Positions 1 through 5,361 of a DNA stretch of 5,361 nucleotides are shown piece by piece. The translations under genes were made by a program, and so were the position numbers. The DNA comes from Polyangia bacterium (lineage in GTDB: Bacteria > Myxococcota_A > Polyangia > Polyangiales > Polyangiaceae). Under the pieces are notes generated by a model, which saw only the letters and a program-made list of their open reading frames with translations, did no database searches and was not told where the DNA came from. The first letter of the stretch is position 1; each line of letters begins with the position of its first letter. The stretch covers positions 1 to 5,361 of the forward strand of contig JAUILJ010000622.1 of assembly GCA_030433055.1 (NCBI GenBank). Direction: 5' to 3'.

Positions 1-1757
1 TGTTCGACATCATCGGCGACTACGCCGAGTGGGAGCACCGCTACGACGAGATCGTAGCGATGATGCGTGAGGCGCTGAAGATCGATCCCGAGGACGCCAA
101 GGCCGAGGCCCAGCTCGGGCTGAACCTGATCCGCTCAGGAAACGACACCGCCGGGGTCAAGTCGCTGCAGTCAGCGTTCGAGAAGGACGGGTTCAACGTG
201 CGCGTCTACAACACGCTGAACCTCTACGAAGACACCATCCCCAAGCAGTACACGACGGTGAAGGAGGGGCAGTACACCTTCCGCTACCACAACGACGAGA
301 AGGCGATCCTCGAGCGCTATGTCCCGGGCCTGATGCGAGATGCATGGAAGGCGATGGTCAAGTACTACAACTTCACTCCAAGCCAGCCCATCGGGGTGGA
401 GCTGTACGCGGATCGCCAGGACTTTGCCATCCGTACCAGCGGCTTGCCCGGGACCGCGATCCAAGGCGTGTGCTTCGGCAAGACCCTCGCCAGCATGAGC
501 CCCAAGAACGAGACGTTCAACCTGGGGATGACGGTGTGGCACGAGCTGGCCCATGTTTTCCACATACAAATGAGCAAGAGCCACGTGCCCAGGTGGTTCA
601 CCGAGGGTATGGCGGAGTACGAGACCATCGTCGCGAGGCCGGAGTGGCAGCGAGAGCAAGATCAGGATCTGTTCTCGGCGCTGCGTGATGATCGCCTGCC
701 GAAGCTCGGCAACATGAACAAGGCGTTCACCCGCGCGGAAGAGCTGAGCGACATCGCCACGGCGTACTACGCCTCCAGTCAGATCCTGGTGATGCTGGGC
801 GAGAAGTACGGGCGCGAAAAGCTAAACAAGATGCTGGAGCTCTGGGGGCAAGGGAAGCGCACCCCGGAGGTGCTGAAGCTGGCCCTCGGCAAGGACAGCG
901 CGGAGCTCGATCGAGAGTTCGCCGCGTTCACCACCAAGCTGCTGTCGCGCTATCAGAAGCAGTTCATGCCCATCACGCGCACTGGGCCTTTCGAGGCCGC
1001 AGAGGAGGCGGCCAAGAAGGACCCAGCGAGCGCCAAGGCCCAGACGGTTTACGCCCTCGCGCTCCTGCGGCGAGGCAAGGCCAAGCAAGCACAGGCGGCG
1101 TTGGACGCGGCGCTGAAGATCGATCCCAAGTTCCCCGACGCGGTGTACATCCTGGCTCGCATTGCCGTCGCCAAGCGGGACGCCGCTGAAGCCAAGCGGC
1201 TCTTCAAGCAGCTGATCACCGACGGCCACGATGGCTACAGCGTGCGTATGGCCCTGGCGGACATCGCGGAGGGGACGGGGGACGCGGCAGGCATGAAGTC
1301 GGAGCTCGAGGTGGCGCACAAGCTCGACCCGAGCATGGCGGAGCCGCTTCAAGCGCTGGTAGACATGGCCAGCAAGCAGAAGGATCACGCGGCCGAGCTG
1401 GATGGCCTGCGCAAGCTGGCGAAGCTCGAGCAGCACGACCCTCGGGTCTACCGGCGCCTGATGGAGCGTCTGCTCGAGAAGAAGCTGCTCCCCGAAGCCC
1501 GGGCCGCCGGTGAAGCCGCGACCTGGGCAGATCTCGAGGGCCTGAACACGCATCGCATCTTCGCTGAAGTCCTGCTCGCCTCGAAGATGGTGCCGCGCGC
1601 CATCTTCGAAGGTCAGTCAGCGTTGCTGTGCGACGGCAGGCCCAAGGAGAAGGCGCAGGTCCACGACCTCCTGGCGCGTGCCTACGCCGCCGTGCCAAAC
1701 CCGAAAGAAGCCGCCAAGCACCGCAAGCTGGCCAAGGCTGTGCTCAAGTCGAAGTAG
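1..1757 (+). CDS. TPR protein with embedded gluzincin (peptidase MA-like) zinc metallopeptidase domain, 5' partial
   Basis: The frame is open from the first full codon (position 3) with no stop, so the true start lies outside the window. The ATG at 60 is only the first internal Met; it is residue 1 here. A short TPR-like helical stretch (about residues 1-45, with ALKIDPEDAKAEAQLGLNL) precedes a domain of about residues 65-300. That domain carries HELAH at residues 161-165 (nt 540-554), then WFTEGMAEYE. E182 in that segment is the likely third zinc ligand, the arrangement of the peptidase MA / gluzincin family. Residues about 310-560 are alpha-helical TPR-type repeats (for example KAQTVYALALLRRGKAKQAQ and ALKIDPKFPDA). 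Zinc-dependent proteolysis is inferred from the intact HExxH...E; substrate and location are unknown because the N-terminus and any signal peptide are missing. The next gene begins 193 bases downstream, so an operon is unlikely. Confidence 0.9.
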   Translation, partial: FDIIGDYAEWEHRYDEIVAMMREALKIDPEDAKAEAQLGLNLIRSGNDTAGVKSLQSAFEKDGFNVRVYNTLNLYEDTIPKQYTTVKEGQYTFRYHNDEKAILERYVPGLMRDAWKAMVKYYNFTPSQPIGVELYADRQDFAIRTSGLPGTAIQGVCFGKTLASMSPKNETFNLGMTVWHELAHVFHIQMSKSHVPRWFTEGMAEYETIVARPEWQREQDQDLFSALRDDRLPKLGNMNKAFTRAEELSDIATAYYASSQILVMLGEKYGREKLNKMLELWGQGKRTPEVLKLALGKDSAELDREFAAFTTKLLSRYQKQFMPITRTGPFEAAEEAAKKDPASAKAQTVYALALLRRGKAKQAQAALDAALKIDPKFPDAVYILARIAVAKRDAAEAKRLFKQLITDGHDGYSVRMALADIAEGTGDAAGMKSELEVAHKLDPSMAEPLQALVDMASKQKDHAAELDGLRKLAKLEQHDPRVYRRLMERLLEKKLLPEARAAGEAATWADLEGLNTHRIFAEVLLASKMVPRAIFEGQSALLCDGRPKEKAQVHDLLARAYAAVPNPKEAAKHRKLAKAVLKSK

Positions 1758-1780
1758 ATCGCTGCAGCAGGGGCTCCGCG

Positions 1781-1805
1781 GCGCGCACCAGCCAGCTGGT
1801 CGCGC
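1781..1805 (+). terminator. GC-rich hairpin after the TPR/peptidase gene, possible U-less terminator
   Basis: GCGCG (1781-1785) pairs with CGCGC (1801-1805). ACCAG(C) (1787-1792) pairs with (G)CTGGT (1795-1800). One C at 1786 is bulged and the loop is a tight CA or CCAG. This gives about 10-11 base pairs starting 24 bases after the stop codon. No T-run follows, so it is not a classical intrinsic terminator. Hairpins without a U-tract after stop codons are common in high-GC bacteria; the terminator role is inferred from position and strength alone. Confidence 0.4.
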
Positions 1806-1909
1806 GTCACGCACTCGAAGCGTATCGTGTGGCCCGGCTATTGCCGCGGGGAATAACGCGGTGGGGCAATTCTGCGCTCACGCCGGCGTAGCGCCTGGGA
1901 GAACCTGTG

Positions 1910-1918
1910 TGATAGCCT
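1910..1918 (+). promoter_or_regulatory. Possible extended -10 element upstream of rimK
   Basis: TGATAGCCT fits the extended -10 pattern TGnTAnnnT and would start transcription near 1925, leaving a leader of about 25 bases that includes the rimK ribosome binding site. No convincing -35 box is present 16-18 bases upstream, so the call rests on a short degenerate motif and on the need for a promoter after the upstream hairpin. Confidence 0.22.
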
Positions 1919-1933
1919 TTGGGCTCACTCGTC

Positions 1934-1944
1934 AGGGGAAGGGA
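1934..1944 (+). promoter_or_regulatory. Ribosome binding site of rimK
   Basis: The purine-rich run AGGGGAAGGGA ends 6 bases before the GTG at 1951. It supports GTG as the start over the longer in-frame reading that stays open upstream to about 1678. Confidence 0.6.
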
Positions 1945-1950
1945 CCGCTC

Positions 1951-2856
1951 GTGAAAATCGCAATGCTGGCGCGAAACGCCAAGCTCTACTCACATCAACG
2001 CCTGCGGGAAGCCGCGCTCGCGCGCGGACACGAGTTCGAGATCATCGATACGCTGCGTTGCTACCTGAACATCAAGGCGTCGGGTTCGTCGCTGTTCTAC
2101 AAGGGCAAGGAGCTCGAGCACTATGACGCGGTGATCCCGCGCATCGGTGCATCGGTCACCTTCTATGGTCTCGCGGTGCTGAGGCAGTTCGAGATGCTGG
2201 GCACGTACCCGCTCAACGAGTCAGTGGCTATTGGCCGTTCCCGGGACAAGCTGCGATCCATGCAGCTGTTGGCACGCAAGGGCGTCGGGCTGCCCAACAC
2301 CACCTTCGCTCACGAGTCGCGGTTCTCCAGCGAGATCATCGAGACCGTCGGAGGCGCGCCCGTCGTGATCAAGCTGCTGGAGGGGACGCAAGGCATCGGA
2401 GTGGTGCTCGCGGACACCCACCGCTCCGCCAAGTCCGTCGTGGAGGCGTTTCGCGGAGCAGGGGTGAACATCCTGGTTCAGCAGTTCATCAAGGAGGCGG
2501 GTGGGTCGGATGTCCGCGCCTTCGTCATCGGGGACAAGGTCGTGGCCGCCATGCAGCGCAACGGCGCGGAGGGTGAGTTTCGCTCGAACCTGCATCGCGG
2601 AGGCACCGCCGCGGCCATCAAGCTGACCAGCGTGGAGCGCGCCACGGCGCTCGCGTCGGCGAAGGCGATGGGGCTCAACGTGTGCGGCGTGGACATGCTG
2701 CGCTCCAACACCGGCCCGGTGGTCATGGAGGTGAACTCCTCCCCCGGCCTCGAAGGCGTGGAGAAAGCCACCGAGATCGATGTGGCGACCAAGATCATCG
2801 AGTTCATCGAGGCCAACGCGAAGCCCAACAAGACCAAGACCAAAGGCAAAGGGTAG
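1951..2856 (+). CDS. rimK: Ribosomal protein S6--L-glutamate ligase RimK (ATP-grasp)
   Basis: The product is 301 residues; E. coli RimK has 300. RimK uses ATP to add glutamate residues to the C-terminus of ribosomal protein S6, and the E. coli enzyme can also make poly-alpha-glutamate; it is cytoplasmic. Similarity to E. coli RimK as I remember it starts at the first residue (VKIAMLAR against MKIAILSR) and stays in register. Visible landmarks are YDAVIPRIG, FYGLAVLRQFEMLGTYPLNE, the ATP-binding lysines K100 (RSRDK) and K141 (VIKLLEGTQGIG), FRSNLHRGG, and the Mg ligands D248, E260 and N262 (VCGVDML; VVMEVNSSPG). The pre-ATP-grasp domain is about residues 1-95 and the ATP-grasp domain about 100-290. 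The GTG start is fixed by this alignment and by a good ribosome binding site. The C-terminal tail (KPNKTKTKGKG) is lysine-rich. No S6 gene, RimA/RimB homologue or other S6-related gene is adjacent; it appears to be a single-gene unit. Confidence 0.96.
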   Translation: MKIAMLARNAKLYSHQRLREAALARGHEFEIIDTLRCYLNIKASGSSLFYKGKELEHYDAVIPRIGASVTFYGLAVLRQFEMLGTYPLNESVAIGRSRDKLRSMQLLARKGVGLPNTTFAHESRFSSEIIETVGGAPVVIKLLEGTQGIGVVLADTHRSAKSVVEAFRGAGVNILVQQFIKEAGGSDVRAFVIGDKVVAAMQRNGAEGEFRSNLHRGGTAAAIKLTSVERATALASAKAMGLNVCGVDMLRSNTGPVVMEVNSSPGLEGVEKATEIDVATKIIEFIEANAKPNKTKTKGKG

Positions 2857-2873
2857 TCGGCTGCCCAGAGCAG

Positions 2874-2918
2874 GTCGGCGCGCGTGGCCCCGTGCGGCAC
2901 CAGCAGCGCGCGCCCGAC
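2874..2918 (+). terminator. Long GC hairpin after rimK, possible U-less terminator
   Basis: GTCGG-CGCGCG (2874-2884) pairs with CGCGCG-C-CCGAC (2907-2918), giving 11 base pairs with one bulged C at 2913. The 22-base loop can fold further (TGG/CCA, GTG/CAC). It starts 18 bases after the rimK stop. As with the hairpin at 1781, no T-run follows. Termination is inferred from position; the structure could also affect rimK mRNA stability or act as a leader element of the next gene. Confidence 0.4.
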
Positions 2919-2988
2919 GCCTGAACCGCGCGGAGCGGCGATGGAGCTCCTGCCAGCGTACCGGCAGCTGACTCGACTCCAGGCGCTC

Positions 2989-3025
2989 GACCCGGGTCAC
3001 GACCCGCGAGCGGGGGTGCTAGCGT
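2989..3025 (+). promoter_or_regulatory. Candidate promoter region of tag: two dyads and an extended -10
   Basis: GACCCGGGTC (2989-2998) is a perfect 10-base palindrome. CCCGC-GA-GCGGG (3003-3014) is a second dyad. They are followed by TGCTAGCGT (3017-3025), which matches the extended -10 pattern TGnTAnnnT. A start about 7 bases after this element would fall at the ATG at 3034, giving a leaderless or nearly leaderless message. That would fit the absence of a Shine-Dalgarno sequence before that ATG. No good -35 hexamer is seen, so an activator or an atypical sigma contact is possible. The dyads could be operator sites. Confidence 0.35.
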
Positions 3026-3033
3026 CGTCGTCG

Positions 3034-3654
3034 ATGCCGAGGCTTGCTGAAGGATTGGTTCGAGGCGAAGACGGAGTCGTGCGCTGCTGGTGGGGCGCGC
3101 AGCCGGAGATCTATCAACGCTATCACGACACCGAGTGGGGCTTCCCCGTGTCGGACGATGTTCGGTTATTCGAGAAGCTCTGCCTCGAAGGCTTCCAGTC
3201 GGGTTTGAGCTGGCTGACGATCCTCAACAAGCGAGAAAATTTCCGCAAGGCTTTTAAGGGCTTCGACTTCAAGCGGGTTGCCCGCTTCACTGAGGCGGAC
3301 GTCGCTCGCCTTTTGACTGATGCCGGCATCGTTCGGCATCGGGGCAAGATCGAGTCGACGATCAACAACGCGAAGCGCACCGTGGAGCTAGTGAAAGAAC
3401 ACGGCTCGTTGTTTTCGTTCGTGCAAAACTACGCGCCTCACCCCCGAACCCGCCCGAAGCGCTGTACGAAGCAGGCGCTGCTCGAACTGGCCAAGACGCC
3501 CGAGTCGGCTGCGCTGAGCAAGGCGCTGAAGCAGCGCGGCTTCAGCTTCGTTGGGCCCACCACGGTCTACGCGTTCATGCAGGCGATGGGTCTGGTCAAC
3601 GATCACGTAGAGGGCTGCCCGGTGCGCGCTCGGGTCGAAGCAGCGAAGGCCTGA
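3034..3654 (+). CDS. tag: DNA-3-methyladenine glycosylase I (Tag)
   Basis: The product is 206 residues if it starts at ATG 3034; E. coli Tag is 187. Tag removes 3-methyladenine from alkylated DNA as the first step of base-excision repair, in the cytoplasm, and belongs to the HhH-GPD-like fold. The zinc-snap residues are all present: C18 (RCWWG), H31 (YHDTEWG), H191 and C195 (VNDHVEGC), matching C4, H17, H175 and C179 of E. coli Tag. The catalytic and base-pocket residues Y30, E52 (CLEGFQSGLSW) and W60 are present, as are DAGIVRHRGKIES and LKQRGFSFVGPTT. The start is uncertain: an in-frame ATG at 2941 has GGAG 5 bases upstream, and a GTG at 3016 also exists. The extra residues from 2941 look like non-conserved leader, and a -10-like element lies just before 3034, so I prefer 3034. 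It converges with the next gene; 40 bases separate the stops and I see no strong terminator between them. No other alkylation-repair gene is nearby. Confidence 0.94.
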   Translation: MPRLAEGLVRGEDGVVRCWWGAQPEIYQRYHDTEWGFPVSDDVRLFEKLCLEGFQSGLSWLTILNKRENFRKAFKGFDFKRVARFTEADVARLLTDAGIVRHRGKIESTINNAKRTVELVKEHGSLFSFVQNYAPHPRTRPKRCTKQALLELAKTPESAALSKALKQRGFSFVGPTTVYAFMQAMGLVNDHVEGCPVRARVEAAKA

Positions 3655-3694
3655 CCCGGATCCTCCCGGCGCGATCCCGCACGCATGGGTATCG

Positions 3695-4723
3695 CTATTT
3701 CTTTGCCGCGCGGAACGTGCGCCGCGCTTGTCCGATGCTGATGCGCTGCCATTTGGCGTAGGTGCGGATGGCCCGCTCCGTGAGCTCGTCGTCGCTTGCG
3801 TTGTCTCCCAGGCCCTTCGCTACCGCGTCGATCAGGTAGCCCTCGGGGGCCATCAACGTCTGAGTGGACACGAGGTTGGAGGAGCCGGCGCTCTCGAGCG
3901 AGTCCGTGAAGTATCGATCCGAGTAGCACGCCAGGACGAACGCGGGGCGCGCGGGCCGCTTCCGCTTCAGCACCTCCGCGGGGGATGGGCGGGGCAGGCG
4001 CTTGCCGTCCATCAAGCGGTTGTGTCCCGCGTAGCCCGCGACGTGAACCGCTTCGCTGCGCTTGCGCTTGCCCTCGGGGAGGCTGGGATCCTCGAAGCTG
4101 ACCCGAGCGCCCTCGGTCGCGTTCTTCCACAGGTCGTCCACGGCGCGGTCGATCTTCGACCCGTGGACGGCTTGCAGCACCACGAGCTGTTCCACCCGGC
4201 AATCAGCCAGCGCGGCCTTGCGCTCGCAGCGCGCGAGGTTCCAGTTCTTCGCGGAAACGAAGCGCCGGTACACGACGCGTTCCAGGTAGACGTCGTCTTG
4301 GTTCGTCACCTCCACCCGCTCCCAGCCACTGCGTTTCCCATCGAAAATTCGCCGTGCTCCGAAAATTGCGCCCCAGTACAAGTTCGTGGAGAGGCGCCCG
4401 GGCTGCCCGGCCCAGCTCGCGCCACAGTTGATCTGGGCGTTGGAGCAGAGCGGCACGGTGACGTGGATGACCAGCGGCTTGCCTGCCTCGAGGTCCTTGC
4501 GGATGGCGGGATAGGCGTCGCTCCAGGCGCCTGCCTGCGGCTGGCGGACGGCGGTGTCGGCGCCGCGGCCGCCGACTTTGCTAGGCTTTTCCGCGCTGGC
4601 ATTGGCGGACACGCAGAGCGCGCAGAGCGTCGCGGCCAGACTCGATGCTGCCAGGCCCCACGGCGCCAGGCGCCGTCGTGGTGGTTGGCTAAACATCGGT
4701 CGCCTGCTGCGAGAGGAAGACAT
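3695..4723 (-). CDS. Secreted caspase-like protein of an uncharacterised family (putative His/Cys dyad)
   Basis: The product is 342 residues. The N-terminus is a Sec-type signal peptide: arginine-rich n-region (RSRRPMFSQPPRRR), hydrophobic core WGLAASSLAATLCALCV, probable cleavage after ANASA (residue 44); no lipobox is evident. The mature protein has a conserved-looking strand KPLVIHVTVPLCSNAQINC (82-100), NLYWGAIFGARRIF (114-127), VVLQAVHGSKIDRAVDDLW (181-199), HVAGYAGHNRLMDG (227-240), AFVLACYSDRYF (261-272) and LMAPEGYLIDAV (290-301). A hydrophobic strand ending in GH (H234), then one ending in AC (C266), is the order of the caspase/CHAT/gingipain fold (clan CD), so H234 and C266 are the candidate dyad. 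I recall similar hypothetical proteins with LYWGA, GHNGLMD and LACxSxxYF motifs in several phyla, but know of no assigned function. An alternative start at M10 (nt 4696) would also keep the signal peptide. Neither start has a clear Shine-Dalgarno site. Peptidase activity is a prediction; a non-catalytic role is possible. Confidence 0.85.
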   Translation of the reverse strand: MSSSRSRRPMFSQPPRRRLAPWGLAASSLAATLCALCVSANASAEKPSKVGGRGADTAVRQPQAGAWSDAYPAIRKDLEAGKPLVIHVTVPLCSNAQINCGASWAGQPGRLSTNLYWGAIFGARRIFDGKRSGWERVEVTNQDDVYLERVVYRRFVSAKNWNLARCERKAALADCRVEQLVVLQAVHGSKIDRAVDDLWKNATEGARVSFEDPSLPEGKRKRSEAVHVAGYAGHNRLMDGKRLPRPSPAEVLKRKRPARPAFVLACYSDRYFTDSLESAGSSNLVSTQTLMAPEGYLIDAVAKGLGDNASDDELTERAIRTYAKWQRISIGQARRTFRAAKK

Positions 4724-4842
4724 GCTCGGGGTATCGTGTGCGAGCCGCGAAGTGTGACAGCGACCGCGCCTTTCCTGACCCAGTGGGTCGCGCTACTCTT
4801 GGGTCTTTGGCGCCGGTCGGCGCTAGCGAATGGGGGGAAACC
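4724..4842. promoter_or_regulatory. Divergent intergenic region with two inverted repeats
   Basis: These 119 bases separate divergent start codons and must hold at least one promoter. GACCCAGTGGGTC (4777-4789) is a perfect dyad of 6-base arms around one G. GCGCCG-GT-CGGCGC (4810-4823) is a second dyad with 6-base arms. For the plus-strand gene, TACTCT (4794-4799) with TTTCCT 17 bases upstream (4771-4776) is a weak -35/-10 pair whose spacer contains the first dyad, a typical operator position. GCTAGCG (4822-4828) repeats the GCTAGCG seen in the tag promoter region. For the minus-strand gene only a poor CTGTCA/GATACC pair (4760-4755, 4735-4730, 19-base spacer) is visible. Functional assignments are inferred. 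Confidence 0.4.
4832..4840 (+). promoter_or_regulatory. Ribosome binding site of the isochorismatase-like gene
   Basis: GGGGGGAAA lies 2-10 bases before the ATG at 4843. It is G-rich rather than a perfect AGGAGG, but it is the only purine run near the start and fixes ATG 4843 as the likely initiation codon. Confidence 0.5.
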
Positions 4843-5361
4843 ATGTCGACTATCGACGTTCGCTATACGGGCGTTCTGTTCATCGACTTTCAGCACGATG
4901 TCTGCGCCCGCGGCGGCCGCATGGTGAGTCAGTCCGAGGAGATCATCGGCGGCTTCGAGGCGGTGCGCGCTCAAGCCGGATGGCTGCTGGAGCAGCTGCG
5001 GGACTTGCCTGCGGGTGCGCCGCACTACGCGTTCGTCGCTCATGGGTTCGAGGCGGGGTACCCGGAGCTGGTCGGTGGGAGGTTGAGCTCGTTCGAGACC
5101 TACGTCATGCAAAGCGCGGCTTTCGAACGGGGGACCGCGGGCACAGCTCAGGTGCAGGAGCTCATCCCCACGGCGGACGAGCACGTGTTCTGGAAGCAGA
5201 CGCTGTCGCCGTTCGAGAGCAGCAACCTGGGGTACTGGCTCAACAAGCGGGGGATCGAGATCATCGACCAGGACCTGTCCGATGACGGGTTCATCGCGAT
5301 GATCGCCGAGGCCGATATCATCGTGATCCCCTATCTGAGCGAGGCGTTCCGGCGCCGGACA
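4843..5361 (+). CDS. Isochorismatase-like cysteine hydrolase, 3' partial, with an anomalous glycosyltransferase-like C-terminal stretch
   Basis: There are 173 codons with no stop before the window ends. Residues 1 to about 138 look like the N-terminal two thirds of an isochorismatase-family hydrolase. VLFIDFQHDVCARGGRM carries the first catalytic Asp (D15), and VFWKQTLSPFESSNL carries the catalytic Lys (K118) followed by the usual helix ending in NKRGIEII. In this family the next segment should be a beta strand and a VxGxxTxxCV-type turn with the nucleophilic Cys. It is absent: residues 142-173 (from DQDLSDDGF to the end) have no Cys and instead resemble glycosyltransferases (LSDDGFIAMIAEADIIVIPY, then FRRRT). 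The other two forward frames hit TGA at 5283 and 5300 and do not restore the motif, so a simple frameshift does not explain this. Natural members are cytoplasmic amidases or hydrolases of varied substrates; the specific substrate cannot be told. Confidence is high that an isochorismatase-like gene starts here and low for the last 100 bases belonging to it. Confidence 0.72.
   Translation, partial: MSTIDVRYTGVLFIDFQHDVCARGGRMVSQSEEIIGGFEAVRAQAGWLLEQLRDLPAGAPHYAFVAHGFEAGYPELVGGRLSSFETYVMQSAAFERGTAGTAQVQELIPTADEHVFWKQTLSPFESSNLGYWLNKRGIEIIDQDLSDDGFIAMIAEADIIVIPYLSEAFRRRT
5264..5361 (+). other. Glycosyltransferase-like segment at the window edge, possible chimeric join
   Basis: The final 32 codons encode DLSDDGFIAMIAEADIIVIPY followed by a short linker and FRRRT. 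The pattern LSDxxFxxxIAxADxxxxPY is what I know from the C-terminal nucleotide-sugar-binding half of GT-B glycosyltransferases, where a short arm and an RTSG-like turn follow. It is in frame with the hydrolase but does not fit it. The change occurs within about 5255-5275. The segment is too short for a firm family call. Confidence 0.4.

Noticed and set aside
822..1698. Minus-strand frames antisense to the TPR region
   Set aside because: They mirror the TPR coding sequence and have no motif, ribosome binding site or promoter of their own.
1678..1950. In-frame N-terminal extension of rimK starting inside the TPR gene
   Set aside because: Alignment with E. coli RimK starts exactly at GTG 1951, a good ribosome binding site precedes it, and the extension would overlap the upstream gene and span its hairpin.
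2221..3000. Minus-strand frames antisense to rimK
   Set aside because: RimK on the plus strand is unambiguous; the antisense products are His/Arg/Leu-rich composition artefacts.
3655..3694. GGATC/GATCC pair (3658-3662 and 3673-3677) as a bidirectional terminator between the convergent genes
   Set aside because: Only 5 base pairs around a 10-base loop and no T-run on either side; too weak to call.
3728..4927. A 399-codon plus-strand open frame
   Set aside because: It is antisense to the secreted caspase-like gene and runs into the divergent leader and the hydrolase. Its translation shows no domain pattern, while the opposite strand has a signal peptide and coherent motifs. Long antisense frames are expected at this G+C content.
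4306..5184. A 292-codon minus-strand open frame
   Set aside because: It overlaps the secreted protein gene in another frame and is antisense to the hydrolase start; the translation is Arg/Pro/Ala-rich without recognisable motifs.
1..5361. A multi-gene novel system such as a defence or biosynthetic cluster
   Set aside because: The genes differ in function and orientation, are separated by leaders and hairpins, and show no translational coupling. I see no toxin-antitoxin, restriction, CBASS, retron or CRISPR component.

Overview
This window carries five protein-coding genes and no RNA genes, CRISPR array or insertion sequence. Base composition is high in G+C and codons strongly prefer G or C in the third position. 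That bias produces many long antisense shadow frames. The mix of genes (a large TPR/metallopeptidase protein, a secreted caspase-like protein, and high-GC leaders with poor Shine-Dalgarno sites) suggests a member of the Myxococcota or a related delta-proteobacterial lineage. This is inferred from style only, and no marker gene here settles it.

Layout from left to right. (1) The 3' part of a plus-strand gene for a TPR protein with an embedded gluzincin-type zinc peptidase (HELAH motif), ending at 1757. (2) A 193-base gap with a strong GC hairpin just after the stop and a possible promoter. (3) rimK, a ribosomal protein S6 glutamate ligase of the ATP-grasp superfamily, 1951-2856; it matches E. 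coli RimK in register at every ATP and Mg ligand I checked. (4) A 177-base gap with a second GC hairpin, two small dyads and an extended -10-like element. (5) tag, DNA-3-methyladenine glycosylase I, about 3034-3654, with the zinc-snap Cys/His set and the catalytic Glu intact. (6) Convergent to it on the minus strand (3695-4723), a secreted protein of an uncharacterised family that I read as caspase-like from a His/Cys pair. (7) A 119-base divergent intergenic region with two inverted repeats. (8) The start of a plus-strand isochorismatase-like cysteine hydrolase at 4843, which runs off the window.

The genes do not form an obvious pathway. The three plus-strand genes at the left are separated by hairpin-containing gaps and are probably separate transcription units. 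They look like housekeeping (S6 modification, alkylation repair) beside envelope or proteolysis functions. I see no multi-gene defence, secretion or biosynthetic system.

The two points most worth following are the secreted caspase-like protein and the right-hand edge. There the isochorismatase-like frame stays open, but around 5255-5275 its sequence turns into something resembling the C-terminal half of a glycosyltransferase, before the catalytic-cysteine motif of the hydrolase appears. An assembly chimera at a contig end is the simplest explanation; a true gene fusion is the alternative.
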